Source of the DNA: Vibrio gelatinilyticus
Lineage (GTDB): Bacteria > Pseudomonadota > Gammaproteobacteria > Enterobacterales > Vibrionaceae
Reading direction: 5' to 3'
Length of the DNA stretch: 64,000 bases
NCBI RefSeq assembly: GCF_022836845.1
Contig: NZ_JAJNNZ010000005.1
Location: forward strand, 124,001-188,000
Part shown: piece after piece, positions 19,259 to 28,991 of the stretch
Position numbering within the stretch: position 1 is the stretch's first letter
Layout: each line of letters opens with the position of its first letter
Program-made: the position numbers and the translations under genes
The notes under the pieces: generated by a model
The model's input: the letters and a program-made list of their open reading frames with translations, nothing else
Database searches by the model: none
Told to the model about the DNA's origin: nothing

Positions 19259-19362
19259 GTTCAATAATCTCGTCATTCATCAAATTTGCCCGCCATCCGA
19301 CAGCAAGCTTGGTCAGGTCTGTATATACTAACTCTATGATTTAGTGAAGCTATGGTGTTCAA

Positions 19363-19629
19363 ATGTCAAAAGTACATAAGATTGAAAACGAAGACAAACT
19401 GTTCAAAAAAGCGCTAGAAATTGGCACGAAGATGGCGGCTATGCAGGGGTACGAACTGACCACTAAAGGAGCCTCTCAATCGATAAAAGCACGCGCACTT
19501 TACTTGTTTTTGGTAAAAGTGAATCAAATCGTTCCGCTTCCAGAAGACAAAACCGATGGGCAGAACATTAAAAAAAGGCTCGCTTTGTGGATTCACCACG
19601 CCCTACCGGATAACGATCCGTTAAAGTAA
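19363..19629 (+). CDS. DUF5062 family small protein
   Basis: An 88-residue soluble, mostly helical protein. The layout (KLFKKALEIGTKMAAMQGYE, then KARALYLFLVKVNQIVPLPED and KKRLALWIHHALP) matches the DUF5062 family found in Vibrio and relatives. Function is unknown. The gene is monocistronic between the RND operon and a small secreted protein. Confidence 0.75.
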   Translation: MSKVHKIENEDKLFKKALEIGTKMAAMQGYELTTKGASQSIKARALYLFLVKVNQIVPLPEDKTDGQNIKKRLALWIHHALPDNDPLK

Positions 19630-19894
19630 CCTAAAAACCGTTTAACCTAAGAACTGTGTTGGCGAGCAGAAACGATATTCTGCCGCAAACACTCATTAAA
19701 TCAAAGCACTGTACCTATAACCAACATTAAACCCACAACAAAACGCCGCAGCCCTTATCCTGCCTACGTTGTTTCATGGCAGTTTCATGGGCAACCGTCA
19801 TAATTAACGCCTAAAATTATGTTGATATGTCCTTAGGGGCAACATACGTTCGCTATCCTTCTTTGATAGCTATTATTGTTGTATAGGTAATGTT

Positions 19895-20167
19895 ATGAGA
19901 AAACTAACAACCGCACTCATGATCGCCGCCGCTGCATTGTCAGTAGGCGCGCATGCCGGAAGTGCGTTAAGTGCCGTTCAGGCCGAAGCCGTCAATCGAA
20001 CTCTCACTCCAGAACAAGTCCGTGTTGTACTCGATAATTGGAAACAAAATGAGCTCAAGCATATTGATCAACGCGCGCGCTACGTGTCTGACAGAGCGCC
20101 TAAGCAATTTATTGTTGATCAGATTGAAGCGGAATATCGCTCCGCGATAAAAAGACTTGGTGTGTGA
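19895..20167 (+). CDS. Small secreted protein of unknown function
   Basis: A 90-residue protein with a clear signal peptide (MRKLTTALMIAAAALSVGAHA). The mature 69 residues are charged and helical (TLTPEQVRVVLDNWKQNELK), with no cysteines. AGGT lies upstream of the ATG. A strong hairpin terminator follows at 20248. No family was recognised. Confidence 0.65.
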   Translation: MRKLTTALMIAAAALSVGAHAGSALSAVQAEAVNRTLTPEQVRVVLDNWKQNELKHIDQRARYVSDRAPKQFIVDQIEAEYRSAIKRLGV

Positions 20168-20247
20168 TGGGGTAGTATCCGCGCTCGCAAAGAGCCGAAT
20201 TGAGCACAGATACTATTATATTGATTCAGTCCATTATGTTGTTAAAT

Positions 20248-20280
20248 AGAGCCAAAGTATCAAAATACTTTGGCTCTTTA
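20248..20280 (+). terminator. Strong hairpin terminator
   Basis: A perfect 13-bp stem (AGAGCCAAAGTAT / ATACTTTGGCTCT) with a 4-base loop, followed by a short T-run. It separates the small secreted protein gene from the binding-protein/GGDEF-EAL unit. Confidence 0.8.
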
Positions 20281-20367
20281 AGATCTGCACTATACTCAAC
20301 TCATCCATTAAAGAAATTTTTACACTCGCAGTATTATATAATTGCGAATGTTCGTGCTAGGTGCCAC

Positions 20368-21357
20368 ATGAAAAGACTCACTTCGAGCTTATTGATATGC
20401 ATTGCTCTGCTGGGATGCACTGATTACAGCGATAAGCCGAAAGAGATTCAGACGCGCGAAAAGATATCGATAGCCTATGGTGACCAGCCCAGTGCCGTTT
20501 TAATCTCTTCAGCCATTGAAAGCAAGGCTTTTCAGCTCGTGAATCTCGATATTGACCCGATTGTATATCCAAGTGGGAAAATGGCTATTGAGGCGAGCAT
20601 TGAAGGTAAAGTGTCCCCAGATGTTATTGTCGCGTCGGATATAGCCTTTCTTGCTAATCATGAGCTATTACCTGAATACAAAATCATTGCAACAGCATAT
20701 GAATCAGACAACATCAATGTAATTGTCAGTTTGCACGAACCTAAAGGTGCCCACGACTCTAGTTTATTGAGTTCAGCTAACAATTTGAGATGCCTAGAGA
20801 ATCGAACGCTTTGTACTCAGAAATTATCCGCCTTACACTTTTTTGGACAAGTGTTGGTAGAACGAAATAATGTCACCGGAACAAGTTATAAATACTACAA
20901 GGTAAATGAATTAAACGAAAAATTGCTTTCAGGTGAGTGCGATGCTATCACCAGCAGAGAGCCGTTCATTAGCGAACTAAAAAGACAAACGAATAGCAAC
21001 GAACTTGAAATCATTCAATTCCCCGGTGTTTACTTACAGTATGAACTTATATTGCTGCACAATCGCATATCCGACAAGTTAGCTGAGCGCCTGTTAAAAG
21101 GATTGATGTTTGCCGAAGAGCATGCGACAGCAAATAGCCAATACCCAGAGAGTATAATAGAAGTTAGCTTACACCAGACACTGATACCTCTATTTGACAG
21201 GGAATTAGAATGGATAGAACACTTGCACGAAAGCGCTCCACTTTCGATATTGCATGAACACTCGACACACCACACCAACAGTTATCCTTTAGTCCGAACT
21301 GCCCCGCTTGAAAACATCTCCCCACATCGAGTCACGGTCATCGTTTATGAAGATTAG
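20368..21357 (+). CDS. Periplasmic solute-binding lipoprotein (NMT1/ThiY-like)
   Basis: A 329-residue lipoprotein from ATG 20368; the signal peptide ends in the lipobox ALLGC. The mature part looks like a type 2 periplasmic-binding protein of the NMT1/SsuA group (KISIAYGDQPSAVLISSAIES, ASIEGKVSPDVIVASDIAF). The usual partners, ABC permease and ATPase genes, are absent. Instead the stop codon overlaps the start of a GGDEF-EAL gene by 11 bases. This suggests it acts as a ligand sensor for that enzyme rather than in uptake. The ligand is unknown. A longer frame reaches 20200 but would start inside the preceding terminator region. Confidence 0.8.
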   Translation: MKRLTSSLLICIALLGCTDYSDKPKEIQTREKISIAYGDQPSAVLISSAIESKAFQLVNLDIDPIVYPSGKMAIEASIEGKVSPDVIVASDIAFLANHELLPEYKIIATAYESDNINVIVSLHEPKGAHDSSLLSSANNLRCLENRTLCTQKLSALHFFGQVLVERNNVTGTSYKYYKVNELNEKLLSGECDAITSREPFISELKRQTNSNELEIIQFPGVYLQYELILLHNRISDKLAERLLKGLMFAEEHATANSQYPESIIEVSLHQTLIPLFDRELEWIEHLHESAPLSILHEHSTHHTNSYPLVRTAPLENISPHRVTVIVYED

Positions 21358-23434
21358 GATTTCTCACATTCTTATTCTGTTCTGGATTATTGTTCTTATT
21401 TCGATAAGCGCAGCTGTAACAACATGGCATCGTCAGTCACAACTTCACCACCTAGAAAGGAAAGTTGACTCATTGGCTATTTCACTAAGTCAGAATATCA
21501 ATCGCCTCAATTTGATCGCAATCGAGTTCAACAAGTCACGCGACAAGGCTCTGGTTGACAAATGGGCTAGTAGCACATCTTTACTCAAACTAAATTACCA
21601 AAGGCTCGCTAACACTCTCGCGAAAAACAACAAAAACGATTTCAAACGGATTAGTATTGATATCCAACGTATTCAGCAGCAATTTGAAATGCTTCAAAAA
21701 GCGTCTAACCGTAGCGATATTGGATGGGTTACACTAAATTTAACCACTTATACTCAAAACTTGATGACCCATATTGTTAACATTACGGATCAATCTCGAG
21801 AAAAAATACATGCCGATATAGAATTACTGCACAAAGCAGAGAATCTCGCTTATATTACCGCAATCATTTTAACTATCTCTCTTTTAGCCTTTCTTTATTA
21901 TTCTCTGGTAAACCCTTTGCATTCTATATATTCACAGCTACGTTCTATCAATCTTGGTCGTTACAAAAATCTAATAAAGCCAAGAATCAAAGAGTGGCAA
22001 GATCTCACTGATGAGGTTGAAACTCTCCATAATAGACTGAAAAACACTGTTGTCAGCAAAGATGAGTTGGTGGCTGAGGTTGAGCTTCGTAAGCAGGCAG
22101 AAAATAACGCCCTGATATTGTCTCAACAAGATTCTCTTACAGGCCTCCCTAATCGGCGTCATTTCATGCAACTACTGCATAATTCAATGTCAGAAAACGG
22201 CAAGCTGTTTTATCTCTTTTTTCTGGACTTGGATAACCTTAAAGGTGTCAATGATAACTTAGGACACACAACGGGAGACCACATCATTATTCATGTCAGT
22301 AAGGTTCTGAAAGAAAACATAAAAGGAGACAGTATAATAGTAAGGCTTGGAGGTGATGAATTTGCCATCATTCATTTTTCTGAAAATGAAACGGAAGCAT
22401 TAGAACTGGCAAAACGAATAAGGCACCATATCGGCCAACCTATCGATATCGATGATATTCAACTGCGCGTTACATGCTCGGTTGGAATTGCACACTATCC
22501 CGAACACGGCAGCGATATAAAGCAGTTACTATCACATTCAGATACAGCGATGTACTTTGCCAAGCATAACCCTGTGAAAACCGGCGGTGTTGCTGTTTAT
22601 CATCGGGCCTTAGGTGATTTAAGCCACAATCACTTCACATTGGTCCATGCTTTAAAGAAAGCCATCGCGGACAAAGAATTTGAAGTCTGGTTTCAACCTC
22701 AAATCATCGTAGACAATGGACATATCCATGGATTCGAAGCTTTACTACGCTGGAAAAAGGCATCTGGTGAATTTGTTAGCCCCGATTCATTTATACCTAT
22801 CTTGGAAGAATCCGGCGATATTGTCGAACTGGGTAAGTTCGTTTTTGAGCAAGCTTTCAGCTTTTATCAGCAACTTATCGCGAAGAATATGAACTATAAA
22901 GTCTCTATCAATGTATCAGCGATACAACTTGAGCGCTCAGACTTTGTCGATTATCTCTGCAAAGAAATAGACAAGCTTGAATTATCTGCTAGAAACTTTC
23001 CTATAGAGCTTACAGAAACTGCAATCATCCACAATGAGAGCCAAATACTTTATAGTTTGAGACGATTACAAAAAAAAGGATTTCAAATACAACTCGATGA
23101 TTTTGGCACTGGGAATGCCTCGTTAAATACACTAAAGAAACTCCGCTTTGACGTAGTTAAAATTGACAAGAGTTTTACTCAAGAATCTACTAAATTCGGG
23201 CGCGATCTCCCTATCATTAAAGCTATTGTCGCCATGTCTAAGGCATTGAACTTTGAAATCGTAATCGAAGGCGTAGAAACAGAACACCAACACCTATTGG
23301 CCCAAAACTGTTCGATCGCCTTTGCTCAAGGGTATCATTACGCGAAGCCAATGCCAGTTGGTACATTGCTAAATTGGTTGGCACAGCGTCGTACTGCTGA
23401 AGAAAAAATCGAAGCAAATATATCGACAAAATAG
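21347..23434 (+). CDS. Membrane GGDEF-EAL cyclic di-GMP enzyme
   Basis: A 695-residue protein starting at ATG 21347. A first membrane helix (about 8-28), a helical periplasmic region (about 30-175) and a second helix (about 178-200) precede a cytoplasmic linker, GGDEF and EAL domains. The GGDEF core (VRLGGDEFAII) is intact but the RxxD I-site is absent (KGDS in that place). The EAL domain keeps EALLRW, ELTET, DDFGTG, KIDKSF and EGVET, so phosphodiesterase activity is expected. It could be bifunctional. It is translationally coupled to the binding lipoprotein, an arrangement like NspS-MbaA in Vibrio cholerae. Confidence 0.9.
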   Translation: MKIRISHILILFWIIVLISISAAVTTWHRQSQLHHLERKVDSLAISLSQNINRLNLIAIEFNKSRDKALVDKWASSTSLLKLNYQRLANTLAKNNKNDFKRISIDIQRIQQQFEMLQKASNRSDIGWVTLNLTTYTQNLMTHIVNITDQSREKIHADIELLHKAENLAYITAIILTISLLAFLYYSLVNPLHSIYSQLRSINLGRYKNLIKPRIKEWQDLTDEVETLHNRLKNTVVSKDELVAEVELRKQAENNALILSQQDSLTGLPNRRHFMQLLHNSMSENGKLFYLFFLDLDNLKGVNDNLGHTTGDHIIIHVSKVLKENIKGDSIIVRLGGDEFAIIHFSENETEALELAKRIRHHIGQPIDIDDIQLRVTCSVGIAHYPEHGSDIKQLLSHSDTAMYFAKHNPVKTGGVAVYHRALGDLSHNHFTLVHALKKAIADKEFEVWFQPQIIVDNGHIHGFEALLRWKKASGEFVSPDSFIPILEESGDIVELGKFVFEQAFSFYQQLIAKNMNYKVSINVSAIQLERSDFVDYLCKEIDKLELSARNFPIELTETAIIHNESQILYSLRRLQKKGFQIQLDDFGTGNASLNTLKKLRFDVVKIDKSFTQESTKFGRDLPIIKAIVAMSKALNFEIVIEGVETEHQHLLAQNCSIAFAQGYHYAKPMPVGTLLNWLAQRRTAEEKIEANISTK

Positions 23435-23650
23435 ATAGTTACGTAAATAACACACTCATCGGCATAGCTGTTCGATAATTTGAGAGTCTAGCACAGCAAG
23501 CTTAGGCTACCTTTTGCCACTGCATACCATACCTTCTAATTTAACAAGAAAACGTCGCAATCTGCTCTATTTTAGCGATTTTACTAACCTCACGGTCACA
23601 AATAGATTAAAATGCCCGCCCATTATCTTAGCTTTGAGCCCTTTTTATTA

Positions 23651-24907
23651 ATGACCTCCAACACATTGCCTGCCAACTTTGCAGAACTTGGCCTAGTTCC
23701 ACCTTTATTGGCTCGATTAACAGAGCTGGAATACCAACAGCCAACGCCTATTCAAGCACAAGCAATTCCAAGTGTATTAGCGGGACGTGATTTAATTGCA
23801 GGGGCAAATACAGGCTCTGGTAAAACAGCCACTTTTGCACTGCCTATGCTGCAGCAATTGCACGCTGATAAACCAGCTAATCGACATAGCCGCAAAGGGA
23901 ACTACGTAAGCGGGCTTGTTTTGGTGCCGACTCGTGAGCTGGCTAAACAGGTGGCCGACAGCATCAAATCTTATTCGGTCCATTTTAATGGTGCGCTAAA
24001 AACCGTAGCGGTTTTTGGTGGTGTATCCGCCAACACTCAAATGCTCGCATTACGTGGCGGTACTGATATTTTGGTGGCGACGCCTGGCCGCCTACTTGAT
24101 TTGATTTCAAGCAATGCCATCAAGCTCGATGAGGTCAAAACCTTAGTGCTCGACGAAGCCGATCGTATGCTCAGTCTGGGCTTTACTGACGAACTGGAAC
24201 AACTATTGGCGTTGGTACCCAAAGCGAAACAAACGTTACTGTTTTCCGCCACCTTCCCCGAAAAGGTTCAAACGCTAACGAAAGAACTCCTCCGCGATCC
24301 TATCGAGATACAGGTGCAAAGTGCTGATGCAAGTACATTGGTTCAACGTGTTTTCACCGTCAACCGAGGTGAGAAAACCGCTTTGTTAGCGCATTTGATT
24401 AAGCAGCATCAATGGCGCCAATCACTTATTTTTGTCAATGCTAAAAACAGCTGTAATCACTTAGCTCAAAAACTGGCAAAGCGCGGCATTAGCGCAGAAG
24501 TGTTTCACGGTGACAAAGGCCAAGGTGCTCGTAGTCGCGTACTTGATGCGTTTAAAGCCGGTGAAATACACGTTTTGATCGCAACGGATATCGCCGCTCG
24601 TGGTTTAGATATAGAGAAACTGCCTGTCGTGATCAATTTTGATTTACCAAGAAGCCCAGCAGACTATATGCACCGTATTGGCCGAAGTGGCCGTGCTGGA
24701 GAAGTCGGCTTGGCGCTTTCGCTCATCGACTACGAAGATTATCATCATTTCCGAGTCATCGAGAAAAAGAACAAAATCAAACTTGAACGTGAGGAAGTCG
24801 AAGGTTTTAAGGTGGATGAAGATTTCAAAGAAGAGTACTTTTCTCTAGCAAAGCCGATGGCAAAGCCTGAGGGTAGCGGAAAGAAAAAGAATAAAAAGAG
24901 TAAGTAA
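23651..24907 (+). CDS. DEAD-box ATP-dependent RNA helicase
   Basis: A 418-residue helicase if it starts at ATG 23651 (MTSNTLPANF); an upstream ATG at 23612 would add 13 residues of poor fit. Motifs: TPIQAQAIP (Q), ANTGSGKTA (I), PTRELAKQ (Ia), TPGRLL (Ib), LDEADRML (II), SATFPE (III), ATDIAARGLDI (V), HRIGRSGRAG (VI). The tail is lysine-rich (GSGKKKNKKSK). It is related to RhlE but distinct from the copy at 9512-10807. The substrate RNA is not known. Confidence 0.88.
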   Translation: MTSNTLPANFAELGLVPPLLARLTELEYQQPTPIQAQAIPSVLAGRDLIAGANTGSGKTATFALPMLQQLHADKPANRHSRKGNYVSGLVLVPTRELAKQVADSIKSYSVHFNGALKTVAVFGGVSANTQMLALRGGTDILVATPGRLLDLISSNAIKLDEVKTLVLDEADRMLSLGFTDELEQLLALVPKAKQTLLFSATFPEKVQTLTKELLRDPIEIQVQSADASTLVQRVFTVNRGEKTALLAHLIKQHQWRQSLIFVNAKNSCNHLAQKLAKRGISAEVFHGDKGQGARSRVLDAFKAGEIHVLIATDIAARGLDIEKLPVVINFDLPRSPADYMHRIGRSGRAGEVGLALSLIDYEDYHHFRVIEKKNKIKLEREEVEGFKVDEDFKEEYFSLAKPMAKPEGSGKKKNKKSK

Positions 24908-24966
24908 AGCAGGCGCCTACACAAAAATATACAGCAGTAAATAACAAGCTATAAGTAAGAGTCTTC

Positions 24967-25003
24967 AAGGACACACACTTCAACAAAGTATGTGTCCTTT
25001 TTA
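24967..25003 (+). terminator. Terminator built from a GGACACACAC-type hairpin
   Basis: AAGGACACACACTT pairs imperfectly with AAGTATGTGTCCTT around a 6-base loop and is followed by T5. It ends the helicase gene. The arms match the ends of the repeat element seen elsewhere in the window (GGACACACAC / GTGTGTCC), so it may be a derived copy. Confidence 0.75.
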
Positions 25004-25016
25004 TTTTGTTACGCGA

Positions 25017-25526
25017 CTACGGTGTATTGATGTTAGTGTTTTTTTCCGCTGCATGCTGTTCTACAATGAACGCGATCACTTCATCATTTAAGCAAGACTT
25101 ACTGACATACTGGCGCTGCTTACCCAGGTGGAGGATAAACCCCGAACCACTTTGCTCAAGTTGGTCAATATCACTCCAGGCGATGTTGCGGGTGTTTTTA
25201 CCACTTTTATAACTCATGCCTTGTGAATCAATCTGTAAAGCTACCCGGCGAGCAGAGCTCGTACCGAATGTTTGTCGCCATAGCCACCAGGTGCGCTTAA
25301 AGTACACACTGAACGCCTCAACAATACTTAAGACAATAAAAAACCAACCCACATAACCGTTGGGTAACAGCTCGAATTCCAATAAACCCAGACCAAAAAG
25401 AAGGAAAAGGATCCCCTTTAGGTAGGATTTGGGAAATGTAACAGGGCTACTCGTTTGATCATAGCACTCCGCGAAAAAGGCCTTGTCGAGAGTGTATTCG
25501 GTGGTAAAACTAAAATCATTAGACAT
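25017..25526 (-). CDS. YcxB-like membrane protein
   Basis: A 169-residue protein with two adjacent membrane helices (about residues 36-53 and 58-75) and a C-terminal cytoplasmic domain (YKSGKNTRNIAWSDIDQLEQ, GFILHLGKQRQYVSK) typical of the YcxB-like domain family. Function is unknown. It converges with the helicase gene. Confidence 0.65.
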   Translation of the reverse strand: MSNDFSFTTEYTLDKAFFAECYDQTSSPVTFPKSYLKGILFLLFGLGLLEFELLPNGYVGWFFIVLSIVEAFSVYFKRTWWLWRQTFGTSSARRVALQIDSQGMSYKSGKNTRNIAWSDIDQLEQSGSGFILHLGKQRQYVSKSCLNDEVIAFIVEQHAAEKNTNINTP

Positions 25527-25965
25527 AGATAGCTACTTCAACGTTCTCTGTGAATGAGGGTGTTTTCATGCTGCGCTCCAGCAACACGAGTATTGTACTG
25601 CTTCTTGGGGTTTTTCTTTAGTTTTTTTGGTAAGCGTTTCTTAAATTAAACTCAAACGCACATCCCGATATCGACACTAAGCGTTCAATAGAAGCAAGAA
25701 TATTTTAGCAGCATGAACGTCAAATTTTGCCATGATTTTAACCTCTGAGTTCTTAGTGTATACCTTGTATTTCAAGTCACTTATTGCACCTAATAAACTC
25801 AGCTATTCACTGTCTCATCCGTCAAATCGCTAATCAATCCCAGGCCTATTTATAAATTTGTGACTCGCACCTCTACCAGCATATGCTAATTTACTCTATT
25901 GTTTGTCTTACCTGTTATCTATTATTTCGCTTGAAATTGTAAGCGCTTACCTTTGGTGTATCGTA
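25527..25965. other. About 440-base gap, AT-rich, divergent promoters
   Basis: Upstream regions of the YcxB-like gene and of the diguanylate cyclase lie here. No coding region, RNA gene or repeat is supported. The right end would be shortened if the cyclase begins at TTG 25903. Confidence 0.5.
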
Positions 25966-27267
25966 ATGTCATGGATAGTGATATTTAATAAAGACAATCG
26001 CTATATTTTATTAGCCATCATTAGCCTATCTATATTAAGTTGGCACAAATGGGGCATGAACATAGAACAATCTTTTACTCTGGATCATTCTAATGTCTCG
26101 ATGGTGAATGACACCATAAACGGCGGGCGATCACTGGGTAGAATTGTGCCTAACACCAGCACGGTTAGTTTTACCTGCAAAACTGTACGCTCTAATACAT
26201 TTCAGTTCTGCAGTGTCATGATTCCAATCACTAGTCATGAAAACCAAGGTGTTGATTTAAGTTCCCTATCTCATTTGGAGGTCACTCTCTCATACACTGA
26301 AGTCGCTGGCATACGAGACTCAGTACTCGTCTACTTACACAATCAAGAAACGAGCAGTTCTGGTGAGTCAATTTCACGAACTAACCTGAAAACCATTGTC
26401 CCTTCTAATAGTGACAAAAACACTTATAGCATTGATTTAAAAGCACTGCATGTACCGTCATGGTGGCTACTAAATAACCCTAACGTAGCCGACATTGCAG
26501 CCAAAATAAATAACATTACCCATATTCAAGTTGCGACGGGTGACAGTCATCGTCTAAAAAACACCAATATAGAAATTCATCAACTTAAGATAAAGGGGAA
26601 ATGGATTAACCTCGAAACCATACAGGCTTGTTTATTTACCCTATGGTCTACTGTTATATTGATCGACATACTAATGCGAATAGTGAAGTCACACCGATCC
26701 GCACAAAATAGTATTTTGGTTGCACATAAAGAACGTGATAAATATCAGAGATTAGCAGTAAGAGATCCATTAACTGGTATTAGTAATAGACAAGGCGTTC
26801 ACGAGTACTTCCAATCATCTAGGCAGACCAGCAAAGCCATGTTTATCATTCTTTTTGACGTAGACCACTTTAAGAAAGTTAACGACGTATATGGTCATAA
26901 CGAAGGCGATAACATATTGGTCAACCTCTCAGCAACGGTAGGCAACAACCTTGCAAATGGGACGTGCTTTGCTCGTTGGGGAGGGGAAGAATTCATCATA
27001 TTGTGTCACGAACAAAGCCGCCATACGGCTGTTATGTTGGCGGAGCAAATACGCTTAACCATTGCCGCTGCCAAACTTAGCCAATACACAAAAGTCACCT
27101 GCTCTGTTGGTATTACCGATATTGATTATTCCCTTCCGCTTACATTGAATGTTGAACGAGCCGATAAGGCGCTTTATAAAGCGAAAAGCAGTGGCAGAAA
27201 TCAAGTGTGCTCTTATCTAAAGCTGGATGAGCCTAAAGATGACTTTCCACTAGACTCAACAGCATAA
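25966..27267 (+). CDS. Membrane diguanylate cyclase (GGDEF)
   Basis: A 433-residue protein from ATG 25966; TTG 25903 is an alternative that adds 21 hydrophobic residues. A first helix near the N terminus, a ~200-residue periplasmic domain rich in beta strands with two cysteines (SFTCKTV, FQFCSVM) and a second helix (LFTLWSTVILIDILMRIV) lead to a GGDEF domain. The active site is GGEEF and intact. There is no RxxD I-site, so feedback control should be weak. The periplasmic domain resembles no sensor family I can name; a carbohydrate-binding-like fold is possible. Confidence 0.85.
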   Translation: MSWIVIFNKDNRYILLAIISLSILSWHKWGMNIEQSFTLDHSNVSMVNDTINGGRSLGRIVPNTSTVSFTCKTVRSNTFQFCSVMIPITSHENQGVDLSSLSHLEVTLSYTEVAGIRDSVLVYLHNQETSSSGESISRTNLKTIVPSNSDKNTYSIDLKALHVPSWWLLNNPNVADIAAKINNITHIQVATGDSHRLKNTNIEIHQLKIKGKWINLETIQACLFTLWSTVILIDILMRIVKSHRSAQNSILVAHKERDKYQRLAVRDPLTGISNRQGVHEYFQSSRQTSKAMFIILFDVDHFKKVNDVYGHNEGDNILVNLSATVGNNLANGTCFARWGGEEFIILCHEQSRHTAVMLAEQIRLTIAAAKLSQYTKVTCSVGITDIDYSLPLTLNVERADKALYKAKSSGRNQVCSYLKLDEPKDDFPLDSTA

Positions 27268-27818
27268 CTCTATCGAGATCAACTTGGTAAACTGTCTGAT
27301 CATTTACGTTTTTGCCATCTCGGATCTTACTGCAAGCGATGTAAGGACACACATCGATAGTATTTCACGATCAGTTCAATGTTTGAGGCTTAATTCCGTA
27401 TATCGTTCACTGTCCCAAATGCATTCGTCATTAGGCTACGCACCCACTCATCCGCGACTTATGGAAGAGAGCTCCCCTTATATGGTCAGGCAGAATATTT
27501 CATTTCTTAAAGTATTAGTCACATGACCGTATCTTAAAAAAAGCGACTGAGCTGGGATGTGAAATTTAGTGAGCAGTGCGGTTCTGAGTCAAGTGATATA
27601 GGACATTGAAAGTCACACGCCTAACGTCATCAGTTTATGACGCTTTTAAGCCTGTCATCTTGTTCTATTATCGCCGTTTTCTGTGATGCTAGTCAGCTAA
27701 TGTCAACTTACTGAGAGTGTTCAGCTAATTATACCGTACAGCCCCTCACACCCTACCAAGTATGTACTAGACTCAAACGATTACTTCTTTATCAAATTAT
27801 TAGAATAAAGGATTGTCT
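27268..27818. other. 551-base gap upstream of the third RND operon
   Basis: A direct repeat TCAGCTAAT (27693-27701, 27721-27729) lies about 90-125 bases before the adaptor start and could bind a regulator. A degraded match to the GGACACACACCT repeat end occurs near 27613. A plus-strand frame (27284-27526) carries a short stretch like the end of an IS3-type transposase but has no good start and is not called. Confidence 0.4.
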
Positions 27819-28982
27819 ATGTCTTACATTCCATATGCAATTAAGGGCCTGCGTAAAGCTCTTATTGCAGCAATGCCATTAGCACTACTTGCAGGTTGCG
27901 ATTCTGAGCCACAGGCCATTGCTCAAGTTATACCCAGCGTTAAAGTGTTGGAGGTGACCGTTAAATCGATTACTCCCAATGAGGAGTTTGTAGGTAGAAC
28001 GGAAGCCACTCAGGATATTCAGATCAAATCTAAGGTGCGTGGAAATCTTCTTAAAACCTACTTTGAAGAAGGCAGTATGGTAAGCAAAGGTGACTTGCTG
28101 TTTGAAATCGATCCTGAACAGTATGACGCGGCACTAAAAGCCTCAAAAGCCCTGGTTGCTCAATCGACAGCAGCCTATGACACATCAGTGCGAAACTTCA
28201 AACGTGGTGAAGGGCTCATCGAAGATAATTACATCAGTCAAGCTGACTACGACAACCTTTTATCGAACAAACTCCAGAACGCCGCAGCGTTGCAAAGTGC
28301 AAACGCAGAACTCGATAATGCCAAACTGGAGCTCGGTTACACTAAGATCCATGCGCCGTTTTCCGGTCGAATTGGTCGTGCCGAAGTATTTGTAGGTGAT
28401 TTGATCATTCCAGACCAAACTGAGCTTGTGAACCTGGTTAAGGTAGAACCTATGTGGGTGAACTTCCAGTTACCAGAAAAAGTCATCACAAATACTAAGA
28501 AGGCCGCGAAAATGGATGATCAAGATATTACTATTGAAGATCTTCCTGTGAAACTCAGGTTTCCGAATGGTTCAGTGTTCGATGAAATAGGCAGCATTGA
28601 TTTCATTGATAACCGGGTCGATGCCACAACGGGTACCTTGGCCGTACGCGCCAAATTTGACAATACCGAGCACCTTGTGGTTCCCGGGCTCTACGTAACC
28701 GCTATCATCGAGGCTCCAAGCGTTCAAGAAGTCATACTGATCCCACAACGCGCGGTGCAAGAGGATCAACAAGGCCGCTACGTGCTCACGGTTGACGGCA
28801 ATAAAGTGGTCAAACGAAAAAATGTCGTCCTTGGTAAACGTTATGGCATTGATTGGGAATTAGAGCAAGGGCTTGAAATAGGAGAACTTGTCATCACCGA
28901 AGGGCTGCAGAAAGCGCGGGTCGGTGCAGAAGTCGAGTACGAAATGGACACCGTACAACCATTCAACGAAAACGACTCTTGA
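27819..28982 (+). CDS. RND efflux periplasmic adaptor (membrane fusion lipoprotein)
   Basis: A 387-residue adaptor starting at ATG 27819, with AAAGGA six bases before it. The signal ends at a lipobox (ALLAGC). The lipoyl region reads KVRGNLLKTYFEEGSMVSKG, followed by an alpha-hairpin and a barrel region (IDFIDNRVDATTGTLAVRA). The pump gene starts nine bases after its stop. Confidence 0.93.
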   Translation: MSYIPYAIKGLRKALIAAMPLALLAGCDSEPQAIAQVIPSVKVLEVTVKSITPNEEFVGRTEATQDIQIKSKVRGNLLKTYFEEGSMVSKGDLLFEIDPEQYDAALKASKALVAQSTAAYDTSVRNFKRGEGLIEDNYISQADYDNLLSNKLQNAAALQSANAELDNAKLELGYTKIHAPFSGRIGRAEVFVGDLIIPDQTELVNLVKVEPMWVNFQLPEKVITNTKKAAKMDDQDITIEDLPVKLRFPNGSVFDEIGSIDFIDNRVDATTGTLAVRAKFDNTEHLVVPGLYVTAIIEAPSVQEVILIPQRAVQEDQQGRYVLTVDGNKVVKRKNVVLGKRYGIDWELEQGLEIGELVITEGLQKARVGAEVEYEMDTVQPFNENDS

Positions 28983-28991
28983 GGACCAGTG

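Noticed and set aside
27284..27526. 80-codon plus-strand frame with MHSSLGYAPTHPR, like the end of an IS3-type transposase.
   Set aside because: Only a few residues match, there is no proper start or other transposase motif, and the frame begins right after the cyclase stop. Too weak to call.
27693..27729. Direct repeat TCAGCTAAT before the third RND operon, considered as an operator.
   Set aside because: Only nine bases, no adjacent regulator gene and no symmetry; mentioned in the gap note but not called as a site.
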